DNA from: Pyrinomonadaceae bacterium
GTDB taxonomy: Bacteria > Acidobacteriota > Blastocatellia > Pyrinomonadales > Pyrinomonadaceae
Direction: 5' to 3'
Length of the DNA: 64,000 nt
Assembly: GCA_017983495.1 (NCBI GenBank)
Contig: JAGOBH010000006.1
Coordinates: forward strand, 65,536 to 129,535
Position numbers and translations under genes: made by a program. The first letter of the stretch is position 1. Every line of letters starts with the position of its first letter. The notes under the pieces are model-generated. The model made no database searches and was not told the DNA's origin. It saw only the letters and a list, made by a program, of their open reading frames with translations. Positions 28,000 to 36,034 of the stretch are shown piece after piece.

Positions 28000-28440
28000 A
28001 TGAAAAAAACGATCTACATCACACTCGCACTCATTGTCTTCACATTTGCGGCCGCCGGGACTTCGCTGGCATGCAGTTGTTTGGCCAGCCGCGATTCGGA
28101 GAAGACGCAGGTCTCGAATGCGTACAAGGATTCGGCCGCTATCTTTTCCGGCACGGTCAGATCAGTGACGCCGAACGCCGACGGTAATTACGTGGTCGTC
28201 ACTTTCACGGTCAAAGACACGTGGAAGGGAACCGCCGGGACGGAGATCACGGTAAAGACCGCTAAAGACAGTGCGATGTGCGGATTTAATTTCGAGGCCG
28301 GCCGGGAATATCTCGTCTACGCCAACGGAACCGCCGCCGACCTCAGTGTTGGAAATTGTTCGCGAACATCGGCGATGCCGTGCAAACCGGACATCAAGTA
28401 CCTGGCTAAACTTAAGAAGAAACAAGCTATAAAGCACTAG
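28000..28440 (+). CDS. TIMP/NTR-like exported protein, Cys-x-Cys mature N-terminus
   Basis: 146 residues. The signal peptide ends TSLA and the mature chain would begin exactly Cys25-Ser-Cys27 (CSCLAS). In animal TIMPs the free Cys1-x-Cys3 N-terminus chelates the zinc of a metallopeptidase (family knowledge). Further Cys at 93, 119 and 127 could form disulfides. The OB-like strands (AAIFSGTVRSV, VVVTFTVKDTWKG, EYLVYANG) fit the NTR/TIMP fold. It lies 4 bp after the M60 metallopeptidase, so a cognate inhibitor or chaperone is an attractive inference. Alternatively it is a lipoprotein anchored at Cys25. Confidence 0.7.
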   Translation: MKKTIYITLALIVFTFAAAGTSLACSCLASRDSEKTQVSNAYKDSAAIFSGTVRSVTPNADGNYVVVTFTVKDTWKGTAGTEITVKTAKDSAMCGFNFEAGREYLVYANGTAADLSVGNCSRTSAMPCKPDIKYLAKLKKKQAIKH

Positions 28441-28449
28441 GGGGAAACC

Positions 28450-29103
28450 ATGAAAACCAAATTCGCACTGATCACGTTCGTAATTATCTTGTTGGGAACC
28501 GCGTTCAGCCATTCGGCATCTGCACAGGGGAACAAGTTATATGTAGGAAACCTGAGCTATGACACAAATCGAGAATCATTAATAGCGGCTTTTTCGTCCG
28601 TCGGGGAAGTCCGGGAGGTCGTCATTGTCATGGATAGAGAGACCGGGAAACCGAGGGGATTTGCTTTTGTCACAATGGGATCTGCTCAGGCGGCGGCTTC
28701 CGCAATATCACAGTTGAACGGAGTGATGCTGGATGGACGGCCCATTAAGGTCAATGAAGCTCAGGAGCGGACAGCAAGACCTTCGGGTGGTGGTGGTGGA
28801 TTCGGCGGCGGCGGCGGTCGCGGTTCCGGCCTCAGAGTTGAGAAGCCGCTGGATGAGAACGGTGCCAACGCTTTGGTCACCGAGGCGACCGGTTGGCTTG
28901 CCGGGCTGATCGACGACGAAGACATCACCGACAACATCACCACCAGTTGGGACGAACGCGACGATCTCATCGGCAAGACCCGAACGCAGGCGCTCGCCCT
29001 GATGTTGATCGACGCCAAGCGCATTATTACCGACAAGGCCGTGTTGGATAAATTCGTCAAAGGCTGGAACGCAAAGGCACATCCGGCTCCCCGTCAGTGG
29101 TGA
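28450..29103 (+). CDS. Signal-peptide-bearing RRM protein with novel C-terminal domain
   Basis: 217 residues. An export signal (1-26, cleavage after SASA) is directly followed by a canonical RRM (about 28-105) with RNP2 LYVGNL (30-35) and RNP1 RGFAFVTM (69-76). Then come a GGGGGFGGGGGRGSG linker (113-127) and a helical domain (about 139-209) shared with the CDC-family protein at 30483. No alternative start exists between the signal and the RRM (codons GCA TCT GCA CAG GGG AAC AAG), and GGGGGA precedes the ATG. Known bacterial RRM proteins are cytoplasmic, so an exported RRM is highly unusual. RNA binding is inferred from intact RNP motifs. Confidence 0.85.
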   Translation: MKTKFALITFVIILLGTAFSHSASAQGNKLYVGNLSYDTNRESLIAAFSSVGEVREVVIVMDRETGKPRGFAFVTMGSAQAAASAISQLNGVMLDGRPIKVNEAQERTARPSGGGGGFGGGGGRGSGLRVEKPLDENGANALVTEATGWLAGLIDDEDITDNITTSWDERDDLIGKTRTQALALMLIDAKRIITDKAVLDKFVKGWNAKAHPAPRQW

Positions 29104-29195
29104 ACCATCATCACGGGCTTGACTTCGGCAGTGACCAATTGGCATTGATACAAATCGTAAATAAGACTGCAGATTATCGGTTCTTGCATAAACAT

Positions 29196-30284
29196 ATGAA
29201 AAAACTATCGATGATATTCGTCCTTTTGCTTGCGAGTATCGGGTTTGGCCAGCAGCATGATCGTTGGAACGGGCTTGTAATAGACGAAACGACGCCGGAG
29301 CAGGCGATCGCGAAATTTGGGAAACCCAACGCTGACACGAAAGGAGAGTATGCCAATCTCTGGTTTGCTCGTTCGCTGACCAACGACATCCGGAAACCGA
29401 TCTATCGCACGCTCGAATTTGGCGAGGTAGGCGTTTCGACCTCTATGACGCTCACGTTCTCAGCCGGAAAACTGGTAGCGATCACTGCATATCCTAAGGA
29501 CGCTCCGGCAAGCGAGTTTGTGAACAAACTCGGCACCAGTTGGAGATTACCGGGCAAGGACGCGGCGACCGATTTTGAGGAGTGGGACAAACCTCGAAGC
29601 TCAGAACCCCGTAAAGCAGTGACCGATAATACAAAAGGCCCATGGACGATGGGTTACGGCCTGATCGTGAAAACGCCAAAGGTCTTTGCTCTGATCAGTG
29701 TTATTCCCGGAGTCGAGGATATGAGCCGGACAAGTGTTTCCGAGTCCGGCCCCTTTTGGGGAAACGTCATGAACCTCGAGATCGTTTCTCGCATCCTGGA
29801 GAGGAAACCCGGCGAACCGGAAGCGGGCGACGGCCCGATACCGGCGGGAACCGAGGCCGTGATGGCCCCGGGATCGTCGATCACGGCTGAGACCACGACC
29901 GGTACGATCACGATCACTGCAGGCAAGGGATTGCTACGGTCATACACATGGGAAGGTGCGACGCGTTCCGTCGAAATGAGAGCGCTGGAGGGTAGATGGA
30001 AAGGCAGCCTCGGGACCGAAGATCCGAGTTGGAGAGAACACAACGGAATTAACCGCGGTATGCTCGATGAAGGTAACGTAAGGTTTGCGACCGTTGCGGC
30101 GGCGATGAAGTGGATAAATGAAAAATCCAAAGAGCTGCCGATCGTTTATCGCAATGACGGGTTGCTGATCGGATTTGGTAAAAACCTATCACGAGGAACG
30201 ATCAACGTCGGGGTTTGGCAGATCTACATCAACGGCAAGAAACCGACAAAACTCGCGGGCAGCCAGGACGCAAAGATACGATAG
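29196..30284 (+). CDS. Exported protein, unknown
   Basis: 362 residues from ATG 29196, chosen because the signal peptide KKLSMIFVLLLASIGFGQQ begins there; the frame is open back to 29097. The first half begins DRWNGLVIDETTPEQAIAKFG, the style of small SmpA/OmlA-like or DUF-type domains that sense or scaffold in the envelope. The second half contains TITITAGKGLLRSYTWEGATR and a Trp-rich end. I recognise no family with certainty. It stands between the exported RRM gene and the CDC-like gene. Confidence 0.55.
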   Translation: MKKLSMIFVLLLASIGFGQQHDRWNGLVIDETTPEQAIAKFGKPNADTKGEYANLWFARSLTNDIRKPIYRTLEFGEVGVSTSMTLTFSAGKLVAITAYPKDAPASEFVNKLGTSWRLPGKDAATDFEEWDKPRSSEPRKAVTDNTKGPWTMGYGLIVKTPKVFALISVIPGVEDMSRTSVSESGPFWGNVMNLEIVSRILERKPGEPEAGDGPIPAGTEAVMAPGSSITAETTTGTITITAGKGLLRSYTWEGATRSVEMRALEGRWKGSLGTEDPSWREHNGINRGMLDEGNVRFATVAAAMKWINEKSKELPIVYRNDGLLIGFGKNLSRGTINVGVWQIYINGKKPTKLAGSQDAKIR

Positions 30285-30482
30285 CGAACGGGTTGTGATG
30301 GGAACTGCGGCGACCGTACGCGATCGTATTTCTGGACATCGACAGCACGCAGTATCGACGGCCAGCGAAACGTCTACCGCCCCGGCAAATAAGGGAACTG
30401 CGGCATCGTTTAGATTCGTAGGCCGGCTGCATTGTCTGTTCGGAGTGTGCATTAGTTATTTGGGTCGCAGAGGAGTTGTATT

Positions 30483-32270
30483 ATGAGGAACATACTAATT
30501 GTCTGTGTCATTTTGTTCTTGTTTGGTGCCACCACGATGTTGTTGCCATCAAACGCAGGTGCATTTTCATTGAATGCCGTTCCGCAGGCTACTCCGGAAA
30601 GGCCGCTCACCGAAGAAGACCTTTCGGCTCTTCTCGACACATTAAAGGAAAACCTCGCCGAACTTGTCGGCGACGAAGACAAAGCGACTGCCATAGTCGA
30701 AAAATGGGACGCCCGCGAAGATCTGGCCGGCAAGAGTCGGAAGCAGGTTCTTGGCCTGCTATTTAATGATCTCCGGTCCGTCGTTACCGAAACCGATATC
30801 CACAACAAAGTCTGGGCGGCTTGGAATCGGGCCCCGCAGTCGACGGCTGAAACTGCTGAGCCTGAGACTCCGGAGAAAGGTAGCCCAAGGGAAGAGCTTG
30901 ATCAGTACATCGCCGGTTTGACCTATGACGCGAATCGTCTGCTGTCAGTGCAGTCGACCGGCAACCAGCCGATTTTTGAGAAGGTGCTCGGCCGTAATGA
31001 ACAACGAATACCCGGAAGCGGGTCTGTCACCAAATGCACACGCTCGTCGAAGAGCTTGAGCCGGAATTTCTCGGACATCATGGTCCTGCAGCCGACGCGT
31101 GGCGCGATCTATCCGGGATCGGTCATTATTGCCGATCGTGGATTAAAGGATGGCGGCCCTCGAGCTGTCGCTCTTGCACGTGCTCCGGTCAATTTACGCG
31201 TCGATCTGCCCGGAGCCGACAACGACGGCGGTTTCACTGTCGAACAGCCAAACGAAGCCAACGTTCGAAATGCGGTCAATTCGGCACTTGGCGGTTGGAA
31301 CGGTTCCGACAGCTACCGCGAAGGCCATGTTGACGCTTCCGGATCGAACAGCAATGTTGCGGTCGCTTACGGCCGCGAACAGCTCGCTCTTGAGCTTGGA
31401 TTCGACTCGAACTGGGCGCAAGGGCCGGTCTCGGGTTTGATAAATGCGAGCAGCAACGCCGAAACCACGGTCGCCGCTCTAATGGTCAAACAGGTCTTCT
31501 ACACAGTTTCGGTTGACGCTCCAGAATCGCCGGGCGGTTTTTTTGCGGACGGAGTAACCGCTGAGCAGGCACGAGCCGCATTTTCCTCGACCAGTGTTCC
31601 GGCATACATCAGCAGCGTCAGTTACGGTCGGATGATGATGTTTATGATCAAGACCGAGAAACGCATTTCCGAGGCAGATGCGGAAGCCGCTTTGAAATAC
31701 GCCGCGGGTCTGGCAAATGTAAACGCTTCACAGAAAGCCGCATACGACAGTATCCTCGCAGCGTCCGAGATCACCGCTTCGACGTTTGGAGCCGGCGGAC
31801 AAGTGACTACCCAAACGATAAGGACAGCGGATGTCGCGAGGTGGATCAAAGACAAGAGTATGTCTTATTCAAAGACAAACGCCGGCGTTCCCGTCAGCTA
31901 TACTGTCAATTTCCTTAAGGACAACGCCGCCGCCCGTGTCGGCACGTCCATCGAATACAGCGCCGAAGATTGCCGCGTCTTCCCGAACTACTGGCTTGAG
32001 ATACGTCAGAACGGAGCCTACATGGCTGATTACACCGTCACCTGGGATGAGCCGGGAGCTCCTGGCAGAAAGCAAGAGGGAAGATTCTCTGCCGGAAATA
32101 AAATGCAGGTCAACTTTGCCGGCGACGCGACAAACATTCGTATCAATCTGAGAACAATGTCCGACTGGCCGATCGTGAACAAGGTCCTACAGCCGAGCGA
32201 ACTAAACAAAGCCTACCAAACCGGAGGACACGCAACCGGGCCGAGTTTTAGTGTAGTGCAGACAAAATAA
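30483..32270 (+). CDS. Cholesterol-dependent-cytolysin-family pore-forming protein with novel N-terminal domain
   Basis: 595 residues, ribosome binding site AGGAG at 30471-30475, signal peptide ending SNAGA. Residues 50-117 are the domain shared with the RRM protein. From about 138 the protein is CDC-like throughout: YIAGLTYDANRLLSV, YPGSVIIADRGL, VDLPGADN, NVRNAVNSALGGWN, VKQVFYTVSVDAPESP (335-350), YISSVSYGRMMM (375), GVPVSYTVNFLKDN (468) and NGAYMADYTVTWDE (510). Domain 4 is short: the Trp-rich undecapeptide ECTGLAWEWWR is replaced by RTMSDWPIVNK, and the Thr-Leu cholesterol motif is not visible. Pore formation is expected; a non-cholesterol receptor is inferred. Confidence 0.9.
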   Translation: MRNILIVCVILFLFGATTMLLPSNAGAFSLNAVPQATPERPLTEEDLSALLDTLKENLAELVGDEDKATAIVEKWDAREDLAGKSRKQVLGLLFNDLRSVVTETDIHNKVWAAWNRAPQSTAETAEPETPEKGSPREELDQYIAGLTYDANRLLSVQSTGNQPIFEKVLGRNEQRIPGSGSVTKCTRSSKSLSRNFSDIMVLQPTRGAIYPGSVIIADRGLKDGGPRAVALARAPVNLRVDLPGADNDGGFTVEQPNEANVRNAVNSALGGWNGSDSYREGHVDASGSNSNVAVAYGREQLALELGFDSNWAQGPVSGLINASSNAETTVAALMVKQVFYTVSVDAPESPGGFFADGVTAEQARAAFSSTSVPAYISSVSYGRMMMFMIKTEKRISEADAEAALKYAAGLANVNASQKAAYDSILAASEITASTFGAGGQVTTQTIRTADVARWIKDKSMSYSKTNAGVPVSYTVNFLKDNAAARVGTSIEYSAEDCRVFPNYWLEIRQNGAYMADYTVTWDEPGAPGRKQEGRFSAGNKMQVNFAGDATNIRINLRTMSDWPIVNKVLQPSELNKAYQTGGHATGPSFSVVQTK

Positions 32271-32303
32271 TGGACGTATCCGCCCACGTCCGAATCAAGA
32301 GAG

Positions 32304-32372
32304 TTAACCACGGAGGAATGGAGTATTAAGAGCATGATTCTGACTCTGTGCTCTCCGTGCGTCTGAGGTGGA
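32304..32372. repeat. TTAACCACGGAGG-type dispersed repeat
   Basis: ttaaccacggagg (32304-32316) with a partial complement (ctctccgtgcgtctgaggtgg) about 35 bp on. It has the same vocabulary as the element at 62199-62255. It lies in the 235-bp gap between the CDC-like and HTTM genes, where nothing else was recognised. Confidence 0.55.
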
Positions 32373-32505
32373 TCTCCTTAAACAATGAACGTCCCGAGAT
32401 CCGGCGGTATTCTGTGTTGGGTATTGGCGTAGATGGCGAACTTCATTTACTATTCGATTGACATTGTCGCTCACACACGAAAACATCACGAAAAAAGGGG
32501 CCCGG

Positions 32506-34056
32506 ATGGCGCGTTCGGTTCGATCGGGAATGGACGAGAAGACATCAGATAGCGGCGGGACTGCATTTGGCTCACGAGCGTTTGCGGCATTGACGCGGCC
32601 GGTCGACGCTTTGCCGCTGGATATGTTTCGCGTCGTTACGGGCTTGCTGATACTCGTGTATTTTGTGCGAACGTTTGCCGAAACGGCGGATTTCAGCGGG
32701 CCGGACGGGTTGCTCGACCACCGTTTGATACTCGAGATGTACTGGTTTACCGAGATCGGTATATTCCGTGATTGGATGAGCGCCGAATGGTTTTACGCGG
32801 CATTTGCTATCGCGATTGCGTGCTGCGTGCCGCTGATACTCGGCTACCGCGTTAAGCTGTTTGCCGCGATCCTGTACGTCATCGCCGTTAGTACATACCG
32901 TCGGAATTTTATCGTGATGTACGTCGATGATTCGATCATGCATCTGCTGCTGTTCTGGATGCTGGTCATGCCCGTCGGACGCACGCTGGTGCTTGGTGAA
33001 TGGCTGCGAGACCGCCGTGCGGCGTGGGAACGGTGGAAAACCGTCACCGTGCCCGGTGCGACGCTGCGGCTTTTCTTCTGGAACCTGACGCTGCTCTACC
33101 TCGTCGCCGGCCTGTGGAAATGGACCAGCCCGATGTGGCTTGACGGCACCGCTCTGTACGTCGTATTCAAGCTGCCGGTATCGTATTTCAGTTCGTTCTG
33201 GACCGCGGGGCATATCCCGCGGCTGAAGATCTTTAACTACGCGACGCTTATTCTGGAACCGATCGTGCCGCTGATGTTCGTGCTACGGCGTGGGCATTGG
33301 GCGAAGTACTTAATGCTCGCGGCATTCCTCGGGCTGCATCTCGGCTCCGTGGCAACGCTGAATATCCCGTACGCAAACGTCGCCTGTGCCACGACGACGA
33401 TCCTGATGTTCCGCGAAGAGCTAATGACATGGCTCCGCGGCGTTTATGTTGAGCCCGTGGGTTCGCGACGCTTCGGCCTGTCCGGTGCCGTCGCACTATT
33501 TATGGTCGCCGCACTGACGCTCGCGATGGTCAGCTCGGTCTCGCTGATAAACTGGCGAACCGCACCGCGTGAGATGAAGTCGGGCGAGGTCATTTCCCGC
33601 GACGCCAACCGTCCGCAGCTCGTCGACGGACGTGCCGACGGGCTGGATTCGGTGCAGATGACGTTCTTTGGTGCACTTTGGATCATGGGCATCGCTCAGC
33701 AATATCAGCTATTCAACTGGATCGACAATCGCAACTACGCGACGCACTACCGCGTCGTTGCTAATGGTGTTGAGGTCGATCCGGACGCGATGTTCGTGCG
33801 TTCGCTGCGTGGTGTGCTGCTCGATTTTTATATTCACGACATCACGTGGCTCAGAATACCTCCCGAACGGCGGCGGGAACTGCGTTCGAGCATCCTGGAA
33901 CGCACCGCGAACCGCTATTGCCGCGTCGCAAAACCTGTCGGCGTCGTCGAAGCCCATTCGTCATTCGAACGCATCGATCCAAACGGCGGCCCGGGCGAAT
34001 TTGATAATGTACTGTTGATGAAGTTTAGCTGTGACGGCGAACGGGCGGTGTTTTAG
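32506..34056 (+). CDS. HTTM-domain membrane protein (gamma-carboxylase/lipase-maturation-like)
   Basis: 516 residues from ATG 32506 (AAAAGGGG upstream). The horizontally transferred transmembrane (HTTM) domain starts at DALPLDMFRVVTGLLILVYF and has about eight hydrophobic segments, with the family-like motif YVDDSIMHLLLFWMLVMPVG and LYLVAGLWKWTSPMWLDGTAL. Homologues include the vitamin-K-dependent gamma-carboxylase membrane core. The C-terminal 150 residues are soluble and unrecognised. The stop lies 2 bp before asnB, so the two are surely co-transcribed. Confidence 0.85.
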   Translation: MARSVRSGMDEKTSDSGGTAFGSRAFAALTRPVDALPLDMFRVVTGLLILVYFVRTFAETADFSGPDGLLDHRLILEMYWFTEIGIFRDWMSAEWFYAAFAIAIACCVPLILGYRVKLFAAILYVIAVSTYRRNFIVMYVDDSIMHLLLFWMLVMPVGRTLVLGEWLRDRRAAWERWKTVTVPGATLRLFFWNLTLLYLVAGLWKWTSPMWLDGTALYVVFKLPVSYFSSFWTAGHIPRLKIFNYATLILEPIVPLMFVLRRGHWAKYLMLAAFLGLHLGSVATLNIPYANVACATTTILMFREELMTWLRGVYVEPVGSRRFGLSGAVALFMVAALTLAMVSSVSLINWRTAPREMKSGEVISRDANRPQLVDGRADGLDSVQMTFFGALWIMGIAQQYQLFNWIDNRNYATHYRVVANGVEVDPDAMFVRSLRGVLLDFYIHDITWLRIPPERRRELRSSILERTANRYCRVAKPVGVVEAHSSFERIDPNGGPGEFDNVLLMKFSCDGERAVF

Positions 34057-34058
34057 AT

Positions 34059-35963
34059 ATGTGCGGGATCGTTGCGATGTTCAATAATGACACGCCGGTG
34101 AATGCCGACGCTCTTGGCCGGGCGATCGACGCTCTCATTCCACGCGGACCCGACGAACAGAGCAGCTGGGTTTCGCCGAACGGACGCACCGCTCTCGGCC
34201 ACGCCCGTCTGAACATTATCGACCTCGTCACCGGCACCCAGCCGATCGCAAGCCAAGACGGCAAGCTTCAGATTATCCACAACGGCGAATTCTATGATTA
34301 CGAACGGATCACACGCGAACTCGAGAACCGCGGCCATAAATTCCGCACGCGTTCGGACAGCGAGATCGCTCTGCATCTGTATCAGGAAATGGGCCCCGCG
34401 TGCCTCGAATATCTGCGTGGGGAATTCGCGTTCGTCATCTGGGACGAAGAGAACGAGACGCTCTTCGCCGCCCGCGACCGCTTTGGCATCAAACCGCTGT
34501 TCTATGTGCAGGATGCCGACGGGCTGAAGCTCGCATCGGAAGCAAAGGCGCTGTTCGCCGCCGGTGTTCCCGCCGCATGGGACCAGGAATCGGTGTTCCA
34601 GAACCTTTTCTTTTCATTCGATCAGGACAGGACTTTGTTCCTTAATGTTCGTCAGCTGTCGCCCGGACACTATTTGATCGCAAAACGCGGGAGCGTCACT
34701 ATCAATCGTTATTGGGACGTCCGCTATCCAAAGGCGAACGCCGCACATCCGCACACATCCGAAACGGAATGCATCGAAACGGTGCGTTCAATGCTCGACG
34801 AGGCGATCCGTCTGCGAATGCGTGCCGATGTGCCGGTTGGATGCTATCTCAGCGGAGGCGTCGATTCTTCGTCCGTGCTTGGGATGGCGAGTCGCTATGC
34901 CGAAGGGAAGTTCACGGCGTTCACGATCGCGTTCGATCACCCTGATTTCGACGAAAGCGGACCCGCACGTCGGATGGCGGAGTTTGCGGGAGCGGAATTT
35001 CGGCCGATCGCGGTGAAGGGCACCGACTTCGCGGATGTTTTCTACGAATCTGTCTGGAAAGGCGAGATGATCCACTATAACGCCCACGGTGCGGCCCGCG
35101 ATCACCTGAGCCGTGCCGTGCGGGCCGAAGGCTATAAGACCGTCATCGGCGGCGAAGGTGCGGACGAGCTTTTCGCAGGCTATGATTTCTCAAGCCAGGC
35201 GGTACTTGCCGGCGGTCCATCGGGAATGGCGAAATATGCAGCGATCTTCGCCCGTCTATTTAAGCCAAGGACCGAGACCGAACGCCGCATCGCCGAGACT
35301 TCGCCTTGGCTCGCCCGCCTCAGCCACATTCTCGCCTTCCCGCCGCACCTGACCGATTATGTCGCGGAGAAATTCGACTTTCTGCACACGATCATTGCGC
35401 CGGAACTAACAGCGAGATTCCCCGGCCGCGATCCTTACCGCGAGTTTTTCCGGCAGTTTGACTATCGCAAAACCCTGATGGGACGGGAACCGGCGAAGCA
35501 GATCCTGTATCTGTGGATGAAATCGCTGTTCGTCAACTACGTGCTGGCCGCAGAACGCCTCGATATGACAAACGCCGTCGAGGTGCGTCTGCCGTTCCTC
35601 GATCACAAGCTATTTGACTACGCGAGTTCGATCCCGGTTGCGATGCTCGCAAAGGGCGGCACACTAAAATATCTGCTTCGCGAAGCCGTAAAACCGTACA
35701 TCACCGACGAGGTTTACAGCGGGCTGAAGCAACCGTTCCTCGCACCGCCAACCACGCGGCGAAACGACGATGCAATGTACATTATGCTGCAGGACATTTT
35801 GCGGAGTGAGAGTTTCGGGTCGGTGCCATTCTTTGACCATGCGGCCGTCATTAATATGCTAGACGGCGTCGCAACGATGGATGACGCCGCCCGAGCGTCA
35901 ATGGATCCGGTGCTCTATATGATGGCGTCGATCGGCGTCCTGCACGAACATTACGACCTATAG
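34059..35963 (+). CDS. asnB: Asparagine synthetase B-type (glutamine-hydrolysing)
   Basis: 634 residues. N-terminal class II glutaminase with catalytic Cys2 (MCGIVAMFNN), RGPDEQSSW, ARLNIIDL and NGEFYDYERI. The synthetase domain has the ATP pyrophosphatase loop SGGVDSSSVLGMA (near 267), GEGADELFAGYDFS and VEVRLPFLDHKLFDY. It makes Asn from Asp, Gln and ATP, or amidates another acidic substrate. The tight coupling to the HTTM protein is unusual for a housekeeping AsnB and hints at amidation of a surface or lipid-linked product, which is inference. Confidence 0.93.
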   Translation: MCGIVAMFNNDTPVNADALGRAIDALIPRGPDEQSSWVSPNGRTALGHARLNIIDLVTGTQPIASQDGKLQIIHNGEFYDYERITRELENRGHKFRTRSDSEIALHLYQEMGPACLEYLRGEFAFVIWDEENETLFAARDRFGIKPLFYVQDADGLKLASEAKALFAAGVPAAWDQESVFQNLFFSFDQDRTLFLNVRQLSPGHYLIAKRGSVTINRYWDVRYPKANAAHPHTSETECIETVRSMLDEAIRLRMRADVPVGCYLSGGVDSSSVLGMASRYAEGKFTAFTIAFDHPDFDESGPARRMAEFAGAEFRPIAVKGTDFADVFYESVWKGEMIHYNAHGAARDHLSRAVRAEGYKTVIGGEGADELFAGYDFSSQAVLAGGPSGMAKYAAIFARLFKPRTETERRIAETSPWLARLSHILAFPPHLTDYVAEKFDFLHTIIAPELTARFPGRDPYREFFRQFDYRKTLMGREPAKQILYLWMKSLFVNYVLAAERLDMTNAVEVRLPFLDHKLFDYASSIPVAMLAKGGTLKYLLREAVKPYITDEVYSGLKQPFLAPPTTRRNDDAMYIMLQDILRSESFGSVPFFDHAAVINMLDGVATMDDAARASMDPVLYMMASIGVLHEHYDL

Positions 35964-36034
35964 CGAATTGTAATGGCAGTGCCGTTAACTCTGCTTAAAA
36001 TGACGGATCTTTGGAGCACCGAATTCGTGAACGG

